From NCBI GenBank assembly GCA_011390955.1, contig JAABRM010000026.1, positions 32,701 to 96,700 of the forward strand: a stretch of 64,000 nucleotides of DNA, given 5' to 3'. The position numbers and the translations under genes were made by a program. Below the pieces are notes generated by a model. It worked only from the letters and a program-made list of their open reading frames with translations, was not told the DNA's origin and ran no database searches. Source of the stretch: Oscillatoriales cyanobacterium (GTDB taxonomy: Bacteria > Cyanobacteriota > Cyanobacteriia > Cyanobacteriales > Laspinemataceae). Positions 25,575 to 36,990 of the stretch are shown piece after piece (position 1 is the stretch's first letter; every line of letters starts with the position of its first letter).

Positions 25575-27407
25575 ATGCTAAGTAAATATACTGCTGGCGG
25601 TTCGGTGAAGTACCGTGATTTAATTAAAGATATCCGCAAAAAAAGCGATCGCACTTTAAAAAATCGCCATAAAAATCGCCCTCAAGAAATGGGGAATCAT
25701 CACCAAACCTTAGTCAAGGGTCAAGTACCTGCTAAAATAATGGCTGTAAGCAATTCAGCCCTGCCTTTAGCAGCCAAAATTAAAACCTTTTTAGAAGGGA
25801 AAGGAAACCTCGTAAATTTTAACCCTCCCATTAAAGATAGGGAACCTATGAAGATTCTGGAGAATCAAGATAGAAATTTGGCATCAGAACTCAATGGTTC
25901 TCCGACGCAACATTCAACTTTAATGAATGATGCAAGGGTATTTGTTCTTAACGAAGGATTTTGCCAACAAAAGTCTACCGGACGCTGGTCGCCAAAATAT
26001 TTTGAGCAAAATGCAGAATTGCGGCAAAATTCCGATATTCAAATAATGAATGAAACAAGCAGAAAAGACGTAGAACAGGATATTGTGAACCCGCAAAGGA
26101 ACATCGGCGATCGCGTTAATCGCGCTCAAATTGAGGCGGCACTCTGGGAGAGTGAAATTAAAAATCGTAGTTTGCTCAATGCAATTCCTGACTTAATGTT
26201 TAGACTAAATCAGTCAGGAATTTTTCTGGATTATTTTCCCGCTAAAGATGACCAAAATGCCCCAGAACCAGAACAATTTATCGGCAAAAATCTTGATGAA
26301 GTCCTCTCCGAAGATTTAGCCCTCTGGACTCGCTGCTATTTAGAGAAAACTTTGGCCACGGGAGAACCCCAAGTTGGCGAATATAATCTGCGAGAACAGA
26401 ATACCTGGAAACATTATGAAGCGCGATATGTTCCCTTTGGCAGCACTGAGGTGATTGCCATTATCCGGGATATTACCATCCGCAAACAGATGGAAGCAGA
26501 CTTGCGTTTGTCTCAAGTCCGGGAACGCGATCGCACTAGACAAGTGGAACAGACTTTACAGCAGTTAAAACAAACTCAAACTCAATTGATTCAAGCGGAA
26601 AAAATGTCCGCCCTGGGGAGTATGGTGGCCGGAATTGCCCATGAAATTAACAATCCCATTAGCTTTATCTATGGGAATGTTGCCCCTGCCATTGAATACA
26701 TTGAAGATTTGCTAGAGTTGGTAATGCTGTATCAGCAACATCACAGTCCCCCTGCTTTGCCCATTCAAGAACATCTCAAAAATATCGATCTGGATTTTCT
26801 CATCGAAGACCTGCCTAAATTACTTTCCAGCATGAAAATGGGGGCGGAACGGATTCGCGAAATCGTCAAATCTCTCCGCAATTTTTCCCGCTTAGATGAA
26901 GGCGAAAAAAAACCCGTAGATATTCACGAAGGCATTGACAATACTCTGCTGATTCTTCAACATCGACTCAAGACCCAGAGCGATCGCCGGGCCATCACCG
27001 TAGAAAAAGACTATGGAACATTGCCCAAAATCGAATGCTATGCGGGATTAATGAATCAAGTGTTTATGAACATTCTCAGCAATGCGATCGATGCCTTAGA
27101 GTCGCATCTAAACCAAAATCCTGAAACCTGCAACTCTCCAGTCATTCGCATCAGCACCAAAATTTCCCCAGATAATTTTTTGGTGATTAGCATTGCCGAT
27201 AATGGATCGGGAATTCCCCTAGAAATTCAGCAACGATTATTTGACCCATTTTTTACTACCAAACCTGTGGGTAAAGGTACGGGTCTGGGTTTATCGATTT
27301 CTTACTCCATTGTGGAAAAGCATCGCGGTCAGTTAAAATGTATCTCAGAAGTTGGTGAAGGAACAGAATTTCTGATTCAGATTCCTTTACAAGCTTCTGA
27401 TGCCTAA
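25575..27407 (+). CDS. PAS-domain sensor histidine kinase
   Basis: A 610-residue soluble two-component kinase. Residues 1-185 are polar and unassigned. A PAS domain (about 195-310) starts near LLNAIPDLMFRLNQSG and ends at IAIIRDITIRKQME. A coiled coil (about 315-345) leads to a HisKA-like segment with the phospho-acceptor His356 in GIAHEINNPISFIYGN, of the HPK4-like subclass. The HATPase_c domain has NAIDAL (N box), IADNGSGIP (G1), FTTKPVGKGTGLGLS (F and G2 boxes). There is no membrane segment or receiver domain, so it senses a cytoplasmic signal and phosphorylates a regulator encoded elsewhere. No response regulator is adjacent. Confidence 0.9.
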   Translation: MLSKYTAGGSVKYRDLIKDIRKKSDRTLKNRHKNRPQEMGNHHQTLVKGQVPAKIMAVSNSALPLAAKIKTFLEGKGNLVNFNPPIKDREPMKILENQDRNLASELNGSPTQHSTLMNDARVFVLNEGFCQQKSTGRWSPKYFEQNAELRQNSDIQIMNETSRKDVEQDIVNPQRNIGDRVNRAQIEAALWESEIKNRSLLNAIPDLMFRLNQSGIFLDYFPAKDDQNAPEPEQFIGKNLDEVLSEDLALWTRCYLEKTLATGEPQVGEYNLREQNTWKHYEARYVPFGSTEVIAIIRDITIRKQMEADLRLSQVRERDRTRQVEQTLQQLKQTQTQLIQAEKMSALGSMVAGIAHEINNPISFIYGNVAPAIEYIEDLLELVMLYQQHHSPPALPIQEHLKNIDLDFLIEDLPKLLSSMKMGAERIREIVKSLRNFSRLDEGEKKPVDIHEGIDNTLLILQHRLKTQSDRRAITVEKDYGTLPKIECYAGLMNQVFMNILSNAIDALESHLNQNPETCNSPVIRISTKISPDNFLVISIADNGSGIPLEIQQRLFDPFFTTKPVGKGTGLGLSISYSIVEKHRGQLKCISEVGEGTEFLIQIPLQASDA

Positions 27408-29490
<2,083 letters not shown>

Positions 29491-29511
29491 TTTTTTCCGG
29501 TCACATCTACT

Positions 29512-30600
29512 ATGAATTACCAGCACTTCGTCTCACCAGATACCGCGTTTCATACCCTGTCCACCCCCTTCCCCTTAGAATCTGGGGAGCAATTGTTTGG
29601 GGTGCAGGTGGCTTATCGCACTTGGGGAAGTTTAAATGCTGCCCGGGATAACGCGGTTCTGATCTGTCATGCGTTTACAGGTTCTGCCGATGCAGATTAC
29701 TGGTGGGCGCCCTTATTTGGATCGGGAAAAGCCCTAGACCCTGACCGTGATTTTATTATTTGTAGCAATATCCTCGGTAGTTGTTATGGCACCACCGGGC
29801 CGACTTCTATTAATCCCAAAACTGGTGAAATGTATGGCGCCAATTTTCCCCAAATTACGGTGCGGGATATGGTGCATTTACAAGCACGGTTTTTGGAGGA
29901 GTTGGGAGTGCGTTCGCGAAGCGGTGCGGATGCACCATCGCTCAAGTTGGTGATTGGCGGTTCTCTGGGAGGGATGCAAGTGCTGGAATGGGCGGTACTC
30001 TACCCAGAACGGGTGCGAGCGATCGCCCCCATTGCCATCTCCGGCAGACATTCTGCCTGGTGTATTGCCTGGAGTGAAGCCCAACGGCAAGCGATTTATG
30101 CGGATCCTAACTGGAATGGGGGGCATTATTCTGACGACCAACCCCCGATCCAAGGACTCGCGATCGCCCGCATGATTGCCATGAGCACCTACCGTTCTTG
30201 GGAAAACTTTGAGCAGCGCTTTGGTCGTCAACTCCAACAGAACAAAGCCAAAGAACAGTTTGCCATCTCCAGCTATTTGCAATACCAAGGGGAAAAACTG
30301 ATCGAACGGTTTGATGCCAACACCTACGTTGTCCTCACTCATGCAATGGACAGCCACGATCTCAGCCGTCGCGATCGCGACTATGAATCGGTACTCCGCA
30401 GTATTCCTCATCCCACCTTGGTAGTAGGAATTACTACCGATGTCCTCTATCCTCCTGCCGAACAAGAAGAACTGGCGAACTTAATTCCCCAGGCAAAACT
30501 TTTCTGGTTAAACTCTCCCCACGGCCATGATGCTTTTTTAATTGAGATGGACAAGCTAAATGACTTCTTAGTGGAATTTCGCCAGGAATTTAAATTATAA
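29512..30600 (+). CDS. metX: Homoserine O-acetyltransferase
   Basis: A 362-residue alpha/beta hydrolase fold enzyme. It transfers acetyl from acetyl-CoA to homoserine and feeds MetY. Seen: the oxyanion region NAVLICHAFTGSADA, the nucleophile elbow VIGGSLGGMQVLEW, the catalytic Asp region VVGITTDVLYPP and the His in SPHGHDAFLIE. Residues about 133-143 (RSRSGADAPS), just before the nucleophile strand, are encoded by a TTCGCGAAGCG-type palindromic repeat that family members lack. The insertion keeps the frame and falls in a surface loop, so activity is probably retained. Confidence 0.95.
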   Translation: MNYQHFVSPDTAFHTLSTPFPLESGEQLFGVQVAYRTWGSLNAARDNAVLICHAFTGSADADYWWAPLFGSGKALDPDRDFIICSNILGSCYGTTGPTSINPKTGEMYGANFPQITVRDMVHLQARFLEELGVRSRSGADAPSLKLVIGGSLGGMQVLEWAVLYPERVRAIAPIAISGRHSAWCIAWSEAQRQAIYADPNWNGGHYSDDQPPIQGLAIARMIAMSTYRSWENFEQRFGRQLQQNKAKEQFAISSYLQYQGEKLIERFDANTYVVLTHAMDSHDLSRRDRDYESVLRSIPHPTLVVGITTDVLYPPAEQEELANLIPQAKLFWLNSPHGHDAFLIEMDKLNDFLVEFRQEFKL

Positions 30601-30603
30601 GTT

Positions 30604-30830
30604 GTTAGTTATTGGTTGTTGGTTGTTTGTTGGTGGTTGTTGGTTATTTGTTGATGGTTGGTGGTTGGTGGTTGCTTGTTGTTGCTTGATGAACAAATAA
30701 CATGCATAATCCCTACCCAACAACATGCATAATCCCTACCCAACAACAACCAACAAACAACAACCAACAAACAACAACCAACAAACAACAACCAACAACC
30801 AACAACCAACAACCATCAACCAACAACCAT
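30604..30830. repeat. Low-complexity TTGTTGGT/AACCAACAAC array
   Basis: A TTGTTGGTGGTTG-type half (30604-30690) faces an AACCAACAAACAAC half (30740-30830), so the array can fold on itself. In the middle the 23-base word starting TGCATAATCCCTACCC occurs twice in a row. It lies between the convergent metX and fur genes; the fur stop codon lies within the edge of the array. Confidence 0.85.
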
Positions 30831-31336
30831 CAATCATTTTCCCGCCACCCAGACCGGGGACAAACCCAATCACTTGGTAAAGTAGAAGGCCAACCTTGGG
30901 CTAATGCTTCGGGACAAATAACGTGCAGGGTCATCTGACAATCCAGCATCTCGTATTTAGAACCTTGTGCTTGCTTGCGACAAATTTTTAATACCGCTTC
31001 ATTGGTAAACTCAACGGTTTTATAGCATTGAACGCAGACCAGATGGTGATGATGTTGCGGGGCCGGGGGGTTGATTTCATAGTGTTTATGTCCTTCGGCC
31101 AGTTCCAGTTCTCGCAAAATCCCCATCCGAGCCATTAACTTGAGGGTGCGGTAAATTGTGGCGAGGCTGATTTTCTCTTCTTTCAGTTCCAGTAATTTTT
31201 GCAGTTCTTCCGCACTGAGATGTTTACCCTGGGGAAGCGTTTGAAATATGTTCAAAATTGTCTGTCGCTGTGGCGTCAGTCTAAATCCCTGCTGTTTGAG
31301 TTCAGCTTTGAGTGAGTCGCTTGTATAAAATGCCAT
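30830..31336 (-). CDS. fur: Fur-family iron-responsive repressor (FurA-like)
   Basis: A 168-residue transcription factor. The winged-helix domain (about 8-90) contains GFRLTPQRQTILNIF, the recognition helix region ISLATIYRTLKLMARMGILREL, and the metal and dimer part has HKHYEINPPAPQHHHHLVCVQC. This resembles cyanobacterial FurA rather than Zur or PerR. One CxxC (CVQC) is present; the second one seen in some homologues is reduced to a single Cys in VICPEA, as in several cyanobacterial Furs, and the tail ends in a WVCPRSGW segment. It should repress iron-uptake genes with Fe(II), such as the futABC genes 2 kb away. Confidence 0.93.
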   Translation of the reverse strand: MAFYTSDSLKAELKQQGFRLTPQRQTILNIFQTLPQGKHLSAEELQKLLELKEEKISLATIYRTLKLMARMGILRELELAEGHKHYEINPPAPQHHHHLVCVQCYKTVEFTNEAVLKICRKQAQGSKYEMLDCQMTLHVICPEALAQGWPSTLPSDWVCPRSGWREND

Positions 31337-31987
31337 TTGCTGTCATGTCACTAAATAATTAGTTTTGTTACTTGTTATTAGTTATCTGTTATTTGTTGTT
31401 CAATAAAAGCGATGCCATGTTCAAATAACCCATAACCAATAACCCGTGCGGCAAAAATGTCTCCACTTAATCTAATCTTATTGATAAGATTTGTCAATAG
31501 ATTACTAGGATATTTAACCAGAAACCGGGTTTCGCTACATCAGAAACCCGGTTTCTTCAAGAAACCGGGTTTCTATTCTCTGGGGTTAAGAGCAACAATT
31601 TTGGTAAAGCGGCTAGAGGAATTTAGATTATTTCTCAATAATGGCTGAGGATTTGCCGGGAAAAGACAAACCACCCCAGAGGCGATCGCCGATCGCTTCT
31701 GGGGCGAAAGATGACCAATGTTATCTGGGCAACCTTAGATTAGATTCTTAGGGCATCCGCGAGAAATAATCGTTAAAAACTGGATTTTTAGCCGATTAAC
31801 CCAGAATTTGCCTAAATTTGCCCTAAAACCCAGTCGCGCCAATACTAAAAAAAATTTTTGGCAATAATCTTGAGAATTGTTCGCACTTAGGGTATGCTCA
31901 AAAAAAAGGGCAAGTTCCGGTTATTCCGCCGGAAAGCTGATATTTTCCATAACCACCATTAAGAATTTCTTGCAATACGGGAGCAGG
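31337..31987. other. 651-base gap with fur upstream region and CCGGGTTTC repeats
   Basis: The first 150 bases must hold the fur promoter. TGATAAGATTTGTCA (31482-31496) is a 7-1-7 arrangement that partly matches a Fur box and could mediate autoregulation. Three AAACCGGGTTTC palindromes lie at 31520-31576, and GGCGATCGCCGATCGC near 31680. I see no gene; an in-frame extension upstream of the ATG at 31988 has no coding support. Confidence 0.4.
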
Positions 31988-32146
31988 ATGAATCCATCAG
32001 ACCTAGAAGCAGAAGTCAGCCAGATCCTAAATAGTCCAACGGAAGCATTGCAGATTACATGGCAAATTCATCGTGTCTTGCATCTGTCACCAGCATCTCG
32101 TCAAGACTTGGTGCAATGGCTGAGTTATTGCTGGCATACGGAATAA
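31988..32146 (+). CDS. 52-residue conserved small protein
   Basis: From the ATG at 31988 (GGGAGCAGG just before) a 52-residue soluble, helical protein is encoded: MNPSDLEAEVSQILNSP, then ITWQIHRVLHLSP and LVQWLSYCWHTE. I do not know a named family, but it looks like a conserved small cyanobacterial protein. The in-frame extension to 31877 is rejected because it lacks a ribosome binding site and coding character. It precedes the [2Fe-2S] protein gene by 99 bases and may share its transcript. Confidence 0.55.
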   Translation: MNPSDLEAEVSQILNSPTEALQITWQIHRVLHLSPASRQDLVQWLSYCWHTE

Positions 32147-32245
32147 TCATTGTTTTCGCAATTTCTTTAAGACAATATTCGCTTCACATCTACCAGCTTG
32201 CTGATAAAAGTTACTGAAAAATTGCCATAAATTAATCTAATCCCC

Positions 32246-32878
32246 ATGAGCAAATCACACAAAATCGTCTCCGAATTTAATCTAGCCGGTCAGTTCTTTG
32301 GTTTTATCCTCAAAGATGGCTATCAACCGAAAATGCTGCGACTGAATACCAACAGTGGGGAATATTGGATTAAAGTTCCGAAAGAATTACGCGGGGATCT
32401 GGTGCGGGCTGAACTTTATAATCAGTTAAAACCAGGCGATCGCATCCAAGTCACTGGGGAAAGTATCCGATCGGTGAAAGATGGCACCATTAAGTTGGTG
32501 GCCGATCGCGTGCAATTGCCCACAAATCATTTTTCTCCCATTTCTCCCACCAGTCAGCCCAGCGCACCCCCGACTATGCCTTGTAGTCCCACTCCTAATG
32601 CGAGTTGTGGTCAACAGAAAAAATGCAGTATTTTAGTGTGTAGTAAGTCCGATTGCCGCAAACGTGGGGGCGAAGAAATTGCGATCGCTCTTGAGGAACA
32701 ATTGCAAGAACTGGGACTGGGCGATCGAGTCCAAATTAAAAAAACCGGCTGTATGAGTCGCTGCAAACAAGCGCCCAATGTGGTGGTGATGCCGGATAAA
32801 ACTCGCTACAGCGGTCTTGATGTTGCAGAAATTCCCGAATTAATTGAAAAACATTTTCCCGTCACCGCGATGACTTAA
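32246..32878 (+). CDS. (2Fe-2S) thioredoxin-like ferredoxin domain protein
   Basis: A 210-residue protein. The N-terminal domain (about 1-90; EFNLAGQFFGFILKDGYQPKMLRL) is a small beta-barrel-like region typical of this cyanobacterial family, followed by a Pro/Ser linker. The C-terminal domain (about 128-207) is a thioredoxin-like [2Fe-2S] ferredoxin with four cysteines in VCSKSDCRKRGG (C-x4-C) and TGCMSRCKQAPNV (C-x3-C). Electron transfer or cluster sensing is expected; the partner is unknown. It lies between fur and futA in an iron-related neighbourhood. Confidence 0.88.
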   Translation: MSKSHKIVSEFNLAGQFFGFILKDGYQPKMLRLNTNSGEYWIKVPKELRGDLVRAELYNQLKPGDRIQVTGESIRSVKDGTIKLVADRVQLPTNHFSPISPTSQPSAPPTMPCSPTPNASCGQQKKCSILVCSKSDCRKRGGEEIAIALEEQLQELGLGDRVQIKKTGCMSRCKQAPNVVVMPDKTRYSGLDVAEIPELIEKHFPVTAMT

Positions 32879-32881
32879 ATC

Positions 32882-33011
32882 GTAGGGTGGGCAAATTTTT
32901 GCCCACCTACGGGAAACCCTTAAATAGTAGGGTGGGCAAATTTTTGCCCACCTCCGGGAAACCCTTAAATCGTAGGGTGGGCAAATTTTTGCCCACCTCC
33001 GGGAAACCCTT
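32882..33011. repeat. Three 45-base tandem hairpin units
   Basis: Units begin at 32882, 32927 and 32972. Each contains GTAGGTGGGCAAA-type arms: GTAGGGTGGGCAAATTTTTGCCCACCT forms a hairpin with T-rich apex, followed by GGGAAACCCTT. It begins directly after the ferredoxin gene stop and may act as its terminator. No gene lies in 32879-33329. Confidence 0.88.
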
Positions 33012-33072
33012 GTATCACACCAACTTTGCCGCAAAAATCATTCCTTTGGCTGTGTCAGTAAAAATTTTTAAT

Positions 33073-33087
33073 GAGAATGATTGACAA
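33073..33087 (+). promoter_or_regulatory. Candidate Fur box upstream of futA
   Basis: TGAGAATGATTGACA fits the 7-1-7 layout of Fur boxes (five of seven positions symmetric) and resembles AATGAnAATnATT-type sites. It lies about 240 bases upstream of futA. Proposed from sequence similarity and the iron context only. Confidence 0.4.
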
Positions 33088-33329
33088 TAAGGAAGAAAAC
33101 CTCTATAGTCATAAGGCTGTAAATGTTTATTGCAAATATTTATCAAGAAGCATAGGCAGCGATCGCCCACCAGGGAAATAACCCCTAACAACCAACTCAA
33201 AGCGCGATCGCTTCTGCGAAAATCCTGCTTCTTCTGTTTCATTTCCCATCACGGAAATGAGCCACCGCAGAAACAAACTTGGCATTCTATCAAGAACTAA
33301 TAAAGGAGCAACCAATCAAGGAGTAAACT

Positions 33330-34355
33330 ATGAAAATTAATCGCACATATATCGCCCTCGGTGTTTTGGCTGTAGCCGCCAGTATCGGCGTGGCAGGACT
33401 GGTATTTGCCCAATCAAGGCAATCTGCCCAACCAAAAACCCTGACCATTTATTCCGGGCGAAATGAACGATTAATCGGGTCTTTAGTAGAAAAAGCTAAA
33501 CAAGATTTAGGGATGGATATCCAAGTTCGCTATGGGGATACTGCCGAATTGGCGATCGCGATTTTAGAAGAAGGAAACAATAGCCCTGCGGATGTTTATT
33601 TTGGTCAAGATGCGGGGGCATTAGGATCGTTATCCCAAGCGGGCAGAACCGAAGCAATTCCCGGCAACTTATTACAAAAAGTAGATGGAAAATTTCGCGA
33701 TCGAAACGGACAATGGGTGGGAATTTCTGGACGTGCTCGTGTCATTAATTACAACACTAATGAAGTTTCCAGCAATGAATTACCCAGTTCGGTTTGGCAA
33801 CTCACGGAACCGAAATGGCAGGGAAAAGTTGGCTGGGCTCCTACTAACGGTTCCTTTCAATCATTTGTCACCGCCATGCGTCTGACTGCGGGGAATGAAA
33901 AAACCTTAGAATGGCTCAAGGCAATGAAAGCCAATGGCACTAAAGTTTATGCCAAAAATACGGCAATTCTCGAAGCTTTAGGCCGGGGTGAAATTCATTT
34001 AGGCTTAACCAATAATTACTATCTCTATCAGTTTAATGGGGATAATCCTAATTTCCCCGTCAAGCATCACTATATGCCGGGAGATGTAGGCTCAATGGTT
34101 AACGTTGCGGGGGTCGCTATTGTGAATACCACCGACCAAAAAGCTGATGCCCAAAAATTTATTGAATATTTGCTGAAGAATGAGTCACAAAATTACTTTG
34201 CCCAAGAAACTAACGAATATCCGTTAGTGTCGGGAATTGCCGCACCGAAAGAACAAATCTCGATCGCGCAGATTAACCCGCCCAACATTGATTTAAGCAA
34301 TTTATCGGATTTAGAAGGGACTTTGGAACTTTTGCAACAAGCGGGATTATTGTAA
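33330..34355 (+). CDS. futA: Iron(III) ABC transporter substrate-binding protein
   Basis: A 341-residue periplasmic protein. An N-terminal signal peptide (hydrophobic to about residue 26, cleavage after VFA) has no lipobox. The mature part starts with LTIYSGRNERLIGSLVE, the family signature of Fe3+-binding FutA/IdiA proteins. Later blocks are ADVYFGQDAGALGSLS, WVGISGRARVINYN and LGLTNNYYLYQF; the adjacent tyrosines are typical iron ligands. It delivers ferric iron to FutB/FutC. AAGGAG precedes the gene. futB follows, but a 700-base repeat array lies between. Confidence 0.95.
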   Translation: MKINRTYIALGVLAVAASIGVAGLVFAQSRQSAQPKTLTIYSGRNERLIGSLVEKAKQDLGMDIQVRYGDTAELAIAILEEGNNSPADVYFGQDAGALGSLSQAGRTEAIPGNLLQKVDGKFRDRNGQWVGISGRARVINYNTNEVSSNELPSSVWQLTEPKWQGKVGWAPTNGSFQSFVTAMRLTAGNEKTLEWLKAMKANGTKVYAKNTAILEALGRGEIHLGLTNNYYLYQFNGDNPNFPVKHHYMPGDVGSMVNVAGVAIVNTTDQKADAQKFIEYLLKNESQNYFAQETNEYPLVSGIAAPKEQISIAQINPPNIDLSNLSDLEGTLELLQQAGLL

Positions 34356-34401
34356 GTTGATGGTTATTGGTTATTAGTTATTTGTTGTTCGGTCTTCTTA
34401 C

Positions 34402-35012
34402 CAATATAGCGGTTATTGTCGTTCGGGAAGTACAGAGGTTTTCTGGATTCCCGCCTTCGCGGGAATGACAAATTTTTTTGTACTTCATAAATCTGAGAAT
34501 TGCTATATTTGTTGTTCGGTCTTGTGACCAATATAGCGGTTATTGTCGTTCGGGAAGTACAGAGGTTTTCTGGATTCCCGCCTTCGCGGGAATGACAAAT
34601 TTTTCTGTACTTCATAAATCTGAGAATTGCTATATTTGTTGTTCGGTCTTGTGACCAATATAGCGGTTATTGTCGTTCGGGAAGTACAGAGGTTTTCTGG
34701 ATTCCCGCGAAGGCGGGAATGACAAATTTTTTTGTACTTCATAAATCTGAGAATTGCTATATTTGTTGTTCGGTCTTGTGACCAATATAGCGGTTATTGT
34801 CGTTCGGGAATTACAGAGGTTTTCTGGATTCCCGCCTTCGCGGGAATGACAAATTTTTTTGTACTTCATAAATCTGAGAATTGCTATATTTGTTGTTCGG
34901 TCTTGTGACCAATATAGCGGTTATTGTCCGAATTACAGAGGTTTTCTGGATTCCCGCCTGCGCGGGAATGACAGATTTTTTTGTACTTCACAACTATGAC
35001 AATCGCTATAAC
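34402..35012. repeat. Five 127-base tandem MITE-like units
   Basis: Units start at 34402, 34529, 34656, 34783 and 34910, each exactly 127 bases apart. Each has AATATAGCGG at the left, a central TGGATTCCCGCnnnnGCGGGAATGACA palindrome and TGAGAATTGCTATA at the right, joined by TTGTTGTTCGGTCTTGTGAC. In the third unit the palindrome apex reads GCGAAGGC instead of GCCTTCGC, i.e. inverted. The last unit is degenerate. The array lies between futA and futB. Confidence 0.92.
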
Positions 35013-35054
35013 GCATAACTAACAACCAATAACGAATAACCAATCACAATATCG

Positions 35055-36683
35055 ATGAAAATCCCCAAGACAGTTCTTAGCCAGTTTGCCGGTAGTCTTT
35101 CCTTTGTCAGTGGAGCCCGTCCACCGTGGTTCCTGGTGGTGGCTGCCGGAATTACCGCGATCGCCATTTCCTGCCCCCTGATTTATCTATTTGTTCGGGC
35201 TGGGGGCGCCGGATTGGATCAAGTGTGGCTGATGCTTTCCCGTCCGCGAACTTTGGCAGTCTTACGAGACAGTGCCGGGTTGGCAGGGGTGGTGACGATA
35301 TTTTCTGCATTGATTTCCCTGCCTTTAGCCTTTTTAACGGAAAGAACCGATTTACCAGGCCGAAAATTTTGGGCGATCGCCACCACTTTACCCCTAGCGG
35401 TTCCCAGTTATGTGGGCAGTTTTGCCATCATTGCCTCTTTTGGCACTAAAGGCAGTTGGTTGCAACTGCTGCTAGAACCATTTGGGGTGCAAGAGTTGCC
35501 GTCAATATACGGTTGGCCCGGGGCGATTTTGTCCCTAACCTTATTTACATATCCTTATTTACTAATTAGCATTCGGTCTGGGTTACAAGGCATTGACCCT
35601 TCCTTAGAAGAAGCCTCGCGAAATCTGGGACAGAATAGCTGGTCAACGTTTTGGCGGGTTACATTTCCCCAACTGCGCCCTTCCCTGGTGGCTGGGGGCT
35701 TGTTAGTGGCTTTATATTCTTTGCGAGATTTTGGCACCCCAAGCTTGATGCAGTTTGACTCGTTCACCCGCGTCATTTTCATTCAATATAAAAGCAGTTT
35801 TAACCGCAACTCTGCCGCTGTCTTGGCTTTAGTCCTAGTGGCTTTGGTGTGGTTAATTTTATGGTTGGAATATCGGGCCAGAACTGGGGCGGCTTATTAC
35901 AGTAGCCACTCAGGGGTGGGGCGTCCCCAGGGTCAACTCCAGCAAGTGTCTTTGGGTCTGTGGAAATGGCCAGCGATCGCCTTTTGTAGCCTAATTACCT
36001 TCCTGGGGTTAGTGCTACCTATTGCCATATCCGGGCTCTGGCTGTGGCGCGGACTCAATGCCGGGAATATGCCTCCCAATTTTTTCCCTGCGGCGGGAAA
36101 CTCTTTGCTGGCGGCAAGCTTGGCGGCGATCGCTGCCACCTTATTTGCCTTACCCGTAGCCATTTTATCGGTAAGGTTTCCAGGGGCTTTGGCGATTTTA
36201 ATTGAACGTTGTACCTATATTGGCTTTGGCTTACCGGGCATCGTCGTCGCCTTATCCCTAGTCTTTCTCGGTGCCAAATATCTACCGGGTTTATATCAAA
36301 CTTTGCCTATGTTAATCTTTGCTTATTTAATTTTATTTTTACCGCAATCCGTAGGGACGATTCGCAGTAGCTTATTACAAATTAACCCTGGACTAGAAGA
36401 GTCGGCCCGGATTTTGGGGCGCAGTCCTTGGCAGACCATTCAAGAAATTACCATTCCCTTGGTCAGTCCGGGAGTTGTCGGGGGTGGGTTATTAGTGTTT
36501 CTCACCGCCATTAAAGAACTGCCCGCCACTATGTTATTAGCGCCGATTGGTTTTCGCACCTTAGCCACGGAAATTTGGAATGCCACCGAGGATGTCGCCT
36601 TTGCGGATGCCGCCGCCGCATCCTTAAGTTTGCTAATGGTTTCCACTGTTTCTACTTTGGTACTTTTAAAACAGAAAAAATAA
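35055..36683 (+). CDS. futB: Iron(III) ABC transporter permease
   Basis: A 542-residue inner-membrane protein with two homologous BPD_transp_1 halves and about 12 helices, the FutB/SfuB/HitB architecture. Each half has an EAA loop for contact with the ATPase: [20 protein letters not shown] (about residue 190) and [20 protein letters not shown] (about residue 455). It forms the channel for ferric iron from FutA. It is followed by the futC ATPase after a 307-base low-complexity array. Confidence 0.95.
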   Translation: MKIPKTVLSQFAGSLSFVSGARPPWFLVVAAGITAIAISCPLIYLFVRAGGAGLDQVWLMLSRPRTLAVLRDSAGLAGVVTIFSALISLPLAFLTERTDLPGRKFWAIATTLPLAVPSYVGSFAIIASFGTKGSWLQLLLEPFGVQELPSIYGWPGAILSLTLFTYPYLLISIRSGLQGIDPSLEEASRNLGQNSWSTFWRVTFPQLRPSLVAGGLLVALYSLRDFGTPSLMQFDSFTRVIFIQYKSSFNRNSAAVLALVLVALVWLILWLEYRARTGAAYYSSHSGVGRPQGQLQQVSLGLWKWPAIAFCSLITFLGLVLPIAISGLWLWRGLNAGNMPPNFFPAAGNSLLAASLAAIAATLFALPVAILSVRFPGALAILIERCTYIGFGLPGIVVALSLVFLGAKYLPGLYQTLPMLIFAYLILFLPQSVGTIRSSLLQINPGLEESARILGRSPWQTIQEITIPLVSPGVVGGGLLVFLTAIKELPATMLLAPIGFRTLATEIWNATEDVAFADAAAASLSLLMVSTVSTLVLLKQKK

Positions 36684-36990
36684 GTTTGTTGGTTGTTGGT
36701 TGTTCTTTGTTCTTTGTTCTTTGTTGGTTGTTCTTTGTTCTTTGTTCTTTGTTGGTTGTTCTTTGTTGGTTGTTTGGCTGGATAAAATAACTATGAACCA
36801 TCAACCATCAACCAACAACAAACAACCATCAACCAACAACCATCAACCATCAACCAACAACCATCAACCATCAACCATCAACCATCAACCACCAACCACC
36901 AACCACCAACCAACAACCAACAACAAACAACAAACAACAAACAACAAACAACAAACAACAAACAACAAACAACTATTAACTATTAAAAAA
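36684..36990. repeat. Low-complexity inverted array between futB and futC
   Basis: TTGTTGGTTGTTCTTTG units (36685-36775) are followed by ACCATCAACCAACAACC and AACAACAAACAAC units (36795-36980), which are complementary in character. The whole gap can form a long imperfect hairpin. No gene or clear Shine-Dalgarno is present before the futC ATG. Confidence 0.88.

Noticed and set aside
32882..33011. Three 45-base direct repeats as a mini-CRISPR
   Set aside because: The whole unit is repeated, including what would be the spacer, and it forms a hairpin after a gene end.
34402..35012. Regular direct repeats that might be a CRISPR array
   Set aside because: Units are 127 bases and identical throughout, with no unique spacers, and no cas gene is present. 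They are tandem MITE-like units.
36700..36990. N-terminal extension of futC by 97 codons
   Set aside because: It is entirely low-complexity repeat; the ABC domain starts just after the ATG at 36991.
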